This document shows positions 62,641 through 64,000 of a DNA stretch of 64,000 nt, piece by piece. The stretch is from Mastigias papua (taxonomy: Eukaryota; Cnidaria; Scyphozoa; Rhizostomeae; Mastigiidae). The notes beneath the pieces were generated by a model. It was given only the letters and a program-made list of their open reading frames with translations. It searched no databases and had not been told where the DNA came from. Position 1 is the first letter of the stretch, and each line of letters starts with the position of its first letter. The stretch is from the NCBI GenBank assembly GCA_964019165.1, contig OZ025282.1, forward strand, positions 8,325,529-8,389,528, read 5' to 3'. The position numbers were made by a program, and so were the translations under genes.

Positions 62641-62683
62641 ATGGTTGTATTGGAAAGATCGGAAAGTCCACAACACCCAGAGG
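62641..62683 (+). other. Possible first coding exon of a downstream plus-strand gene
   Basis: ATGGTTG... encodes MVVLERSESPQHPE followed by a donor-like GTAGGTTG. The upstream 200 bp are CpG-richer than average. No second exon is identified in the remaining 1.3 kb; an open stretch at 63130-63312 (CSLCLSEMNDKESLSDLPFT) is also unassigned. Weak evidence. Confidence 0.2.
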
Positions 62684-64000
62684 TAGGTTGAGCGAGGATT
62701 TGTTGTTTCACTTTGTATGATATCAGAGTGTCAATTTTTGGGAGAGCTCGGTTTCCATTTATTTCAGTTAATTTGCATCAACCTTGATCTTTCGACCGGA
62801 GATTGCTGAACATTTTTTGTTTTGGCCTATGCAGCAAAGCAGCTAGCGTTAAATTGTGTCTGTTCGAGGATTAAGCATGTCGTTTTTGAAAGTCGAAATT
62901 CTTGGCAGTGTTTTGCAGTGTCTCATTCTCACGTGTAGCAATGGAATGTCCCAAACGTCAAGAGTATTAAGTCTCAAGCTGTAAGTGCTCTGCCAATTTA
63001 GAAGAGGTGATACTGACTCCACGCAAAAATGGCGCTTGGACCTTCTAGGCCAACCTATAAAATACACATACACCCACGATCAACAGCAGCTTCAAGTTTC
63101 CGGTTTCCTAATTGATAACTGTCTGATTTTTGAAGTATGGTATTGATAAAAGCTCTCTTTGGCCAGAAAATTTCCATTCATGCAGCTTATGTTTGTCTGA
63201 AATGAATGATAAGGAGTCACTGTCTGATCTCCCCTTTACAGCCCCCGACACTATTGAGAAGTTGGTTTTAACTTGTCTATCGAATTCAGGAACAAGAAAC
63301 AGGTTGGAGTGAATAAACACGGATGCTCAAAATTATGTATAAAGATACATTCACCTCTAACATCCCTTGGTTTGTTCTCCTCTTTGAGCTAACAACATTT
63401 AACTTCCTGCGAGACGGTACCACAGGGTTTGCTGCTATGATATTATTTAATGCGAGTAACCAAATGGGGTCGATTTACGTAGATAATGGTTCTCACAGGA
63501 AGTCACTTTTTGTGCGGCTGGATAAGCTTTGTATCCAGATTTCAATATATGACAAATTTTTTACGCGTTTCGGTTACTTACTCCAATAGTACCTATGGAT
63601 GATAGTTCACAGTTGTCATTTTCGTTTTGGTACTGCGATTAAATACATATTTAGAACTGATCTGTTGGATATACGACCTTTCAGATACAACCAATTGATC
63701 CTCTGAGCTCTGGTTGTAATTCCCAGATGAGGGCAGGAAATTCTAATTACTAATTTGCAAGATTGTTGTTAATGATCATATTGTTAAGATCAATGTCGGA
63801 AGCCACATTGATCTATACAATATGGTGCATACGGTGTATCCACCAACCATGCCCACACACAATTTTAGCATGGTTTATAGTAATAGCCATCAAGCTTGAT
63901 TCCCAAAGGTTGTTGTCGAAACTGGGATAGTGTCAGGTGTTTGGCCTCGTTCCTGATTCGATTTGATAGAGACTGATTAGAGATTAGAGCGTGTTTTCGA

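Noticed and set aside
63130..63589. Two plus-strand frames (60 and 88 codons)
   Set aside because: No recognisable domain; splice partners and a start context are missing. They may belong to a gene beyond the window but cannot be supported.

Overview
The window is animal nuclear DNA: AT-rich, with two multi-exon genes on the minus strand whose introns are packed with transposons, and with very long (AT)n and (AC)n microsatellites. The mixture of element types (a CR1/L2-like LINE whose ORF1 carries an esterase-like domain, TTAA-flanked DNA transposons, pogo-like and Harbinger-like MITEs, hammerhead-ribozyme-like motifs) and the intron-rich genes suggest a marine invertebrate. A cnidarian is my best guess, at low confidence.

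Layout. (1) 1009-22301, minus strand: a mitochondrial aldehyde dehydrogenase (ALDH2-like). Twelve coding exons join in frame with GT/AG junctions into 511 residues; only the last ~10 residues are unresolved. Its 9.3-kb third intron carries an apparently intact LINE on the plus strand (ORF1 11398-13335, ORF2 13580-17143, AAATCTG tail to about 17426). Other introns hold an RTE-like LINE remnant with a tRNA-like sequence, and pogo-like and Harbinger-like MITEs. (2) 22302-25798: intergenic, with a LINE 3'-end fragment at 22.7-22.9 kb and otherwise little. (3) 25799-52841, minus strand: a PH-SH2 adaptor resembling the STAP (signal-transducing adaptor protein) family. Fourteen exons join in frame into 433 residues (PH, acidic linker, SH2, and a proline/tyrosine-rich tail with several candidate phosphotyrosine motifs). 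A fifteenth, phase-neutral candidate exon lies at 35517-35582. (4) Inside this gene's introns are two distinct DDE transposons flanked by TTAA, one with an intact 609-aa transposase (38929-41989) and one decayed (31101-33916). There is also a pogo-like remnant (28326-29245), a 186-aa coiled-coil ORF lying between two hammerhead-like motifs (about 29255-30406), MITEs and microsatellites. (5) 52842-64000: no gene I can support. It holds an exact 87-bp tandem duplication, a decayed reverse transcriptase at 58.3-59.3 kb and dispersed repeats.

The two genes are in tandem on the same strand, about 3.5 kb apart, and have unrelated roles (mitochondrial aldehyde oxidation; tyrosine-kinase signalling), so no joint function is implied. 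The most unusual items are the hammerhead-flanked coiled-coil ORF next to an (AT)n array, and the pair of TTAA-flanked elements whose proteins look Mutator-like while their termini look Kolobok-like. Exon calls come from reading splice phases and family motifs by eye; no alignment or search was run.
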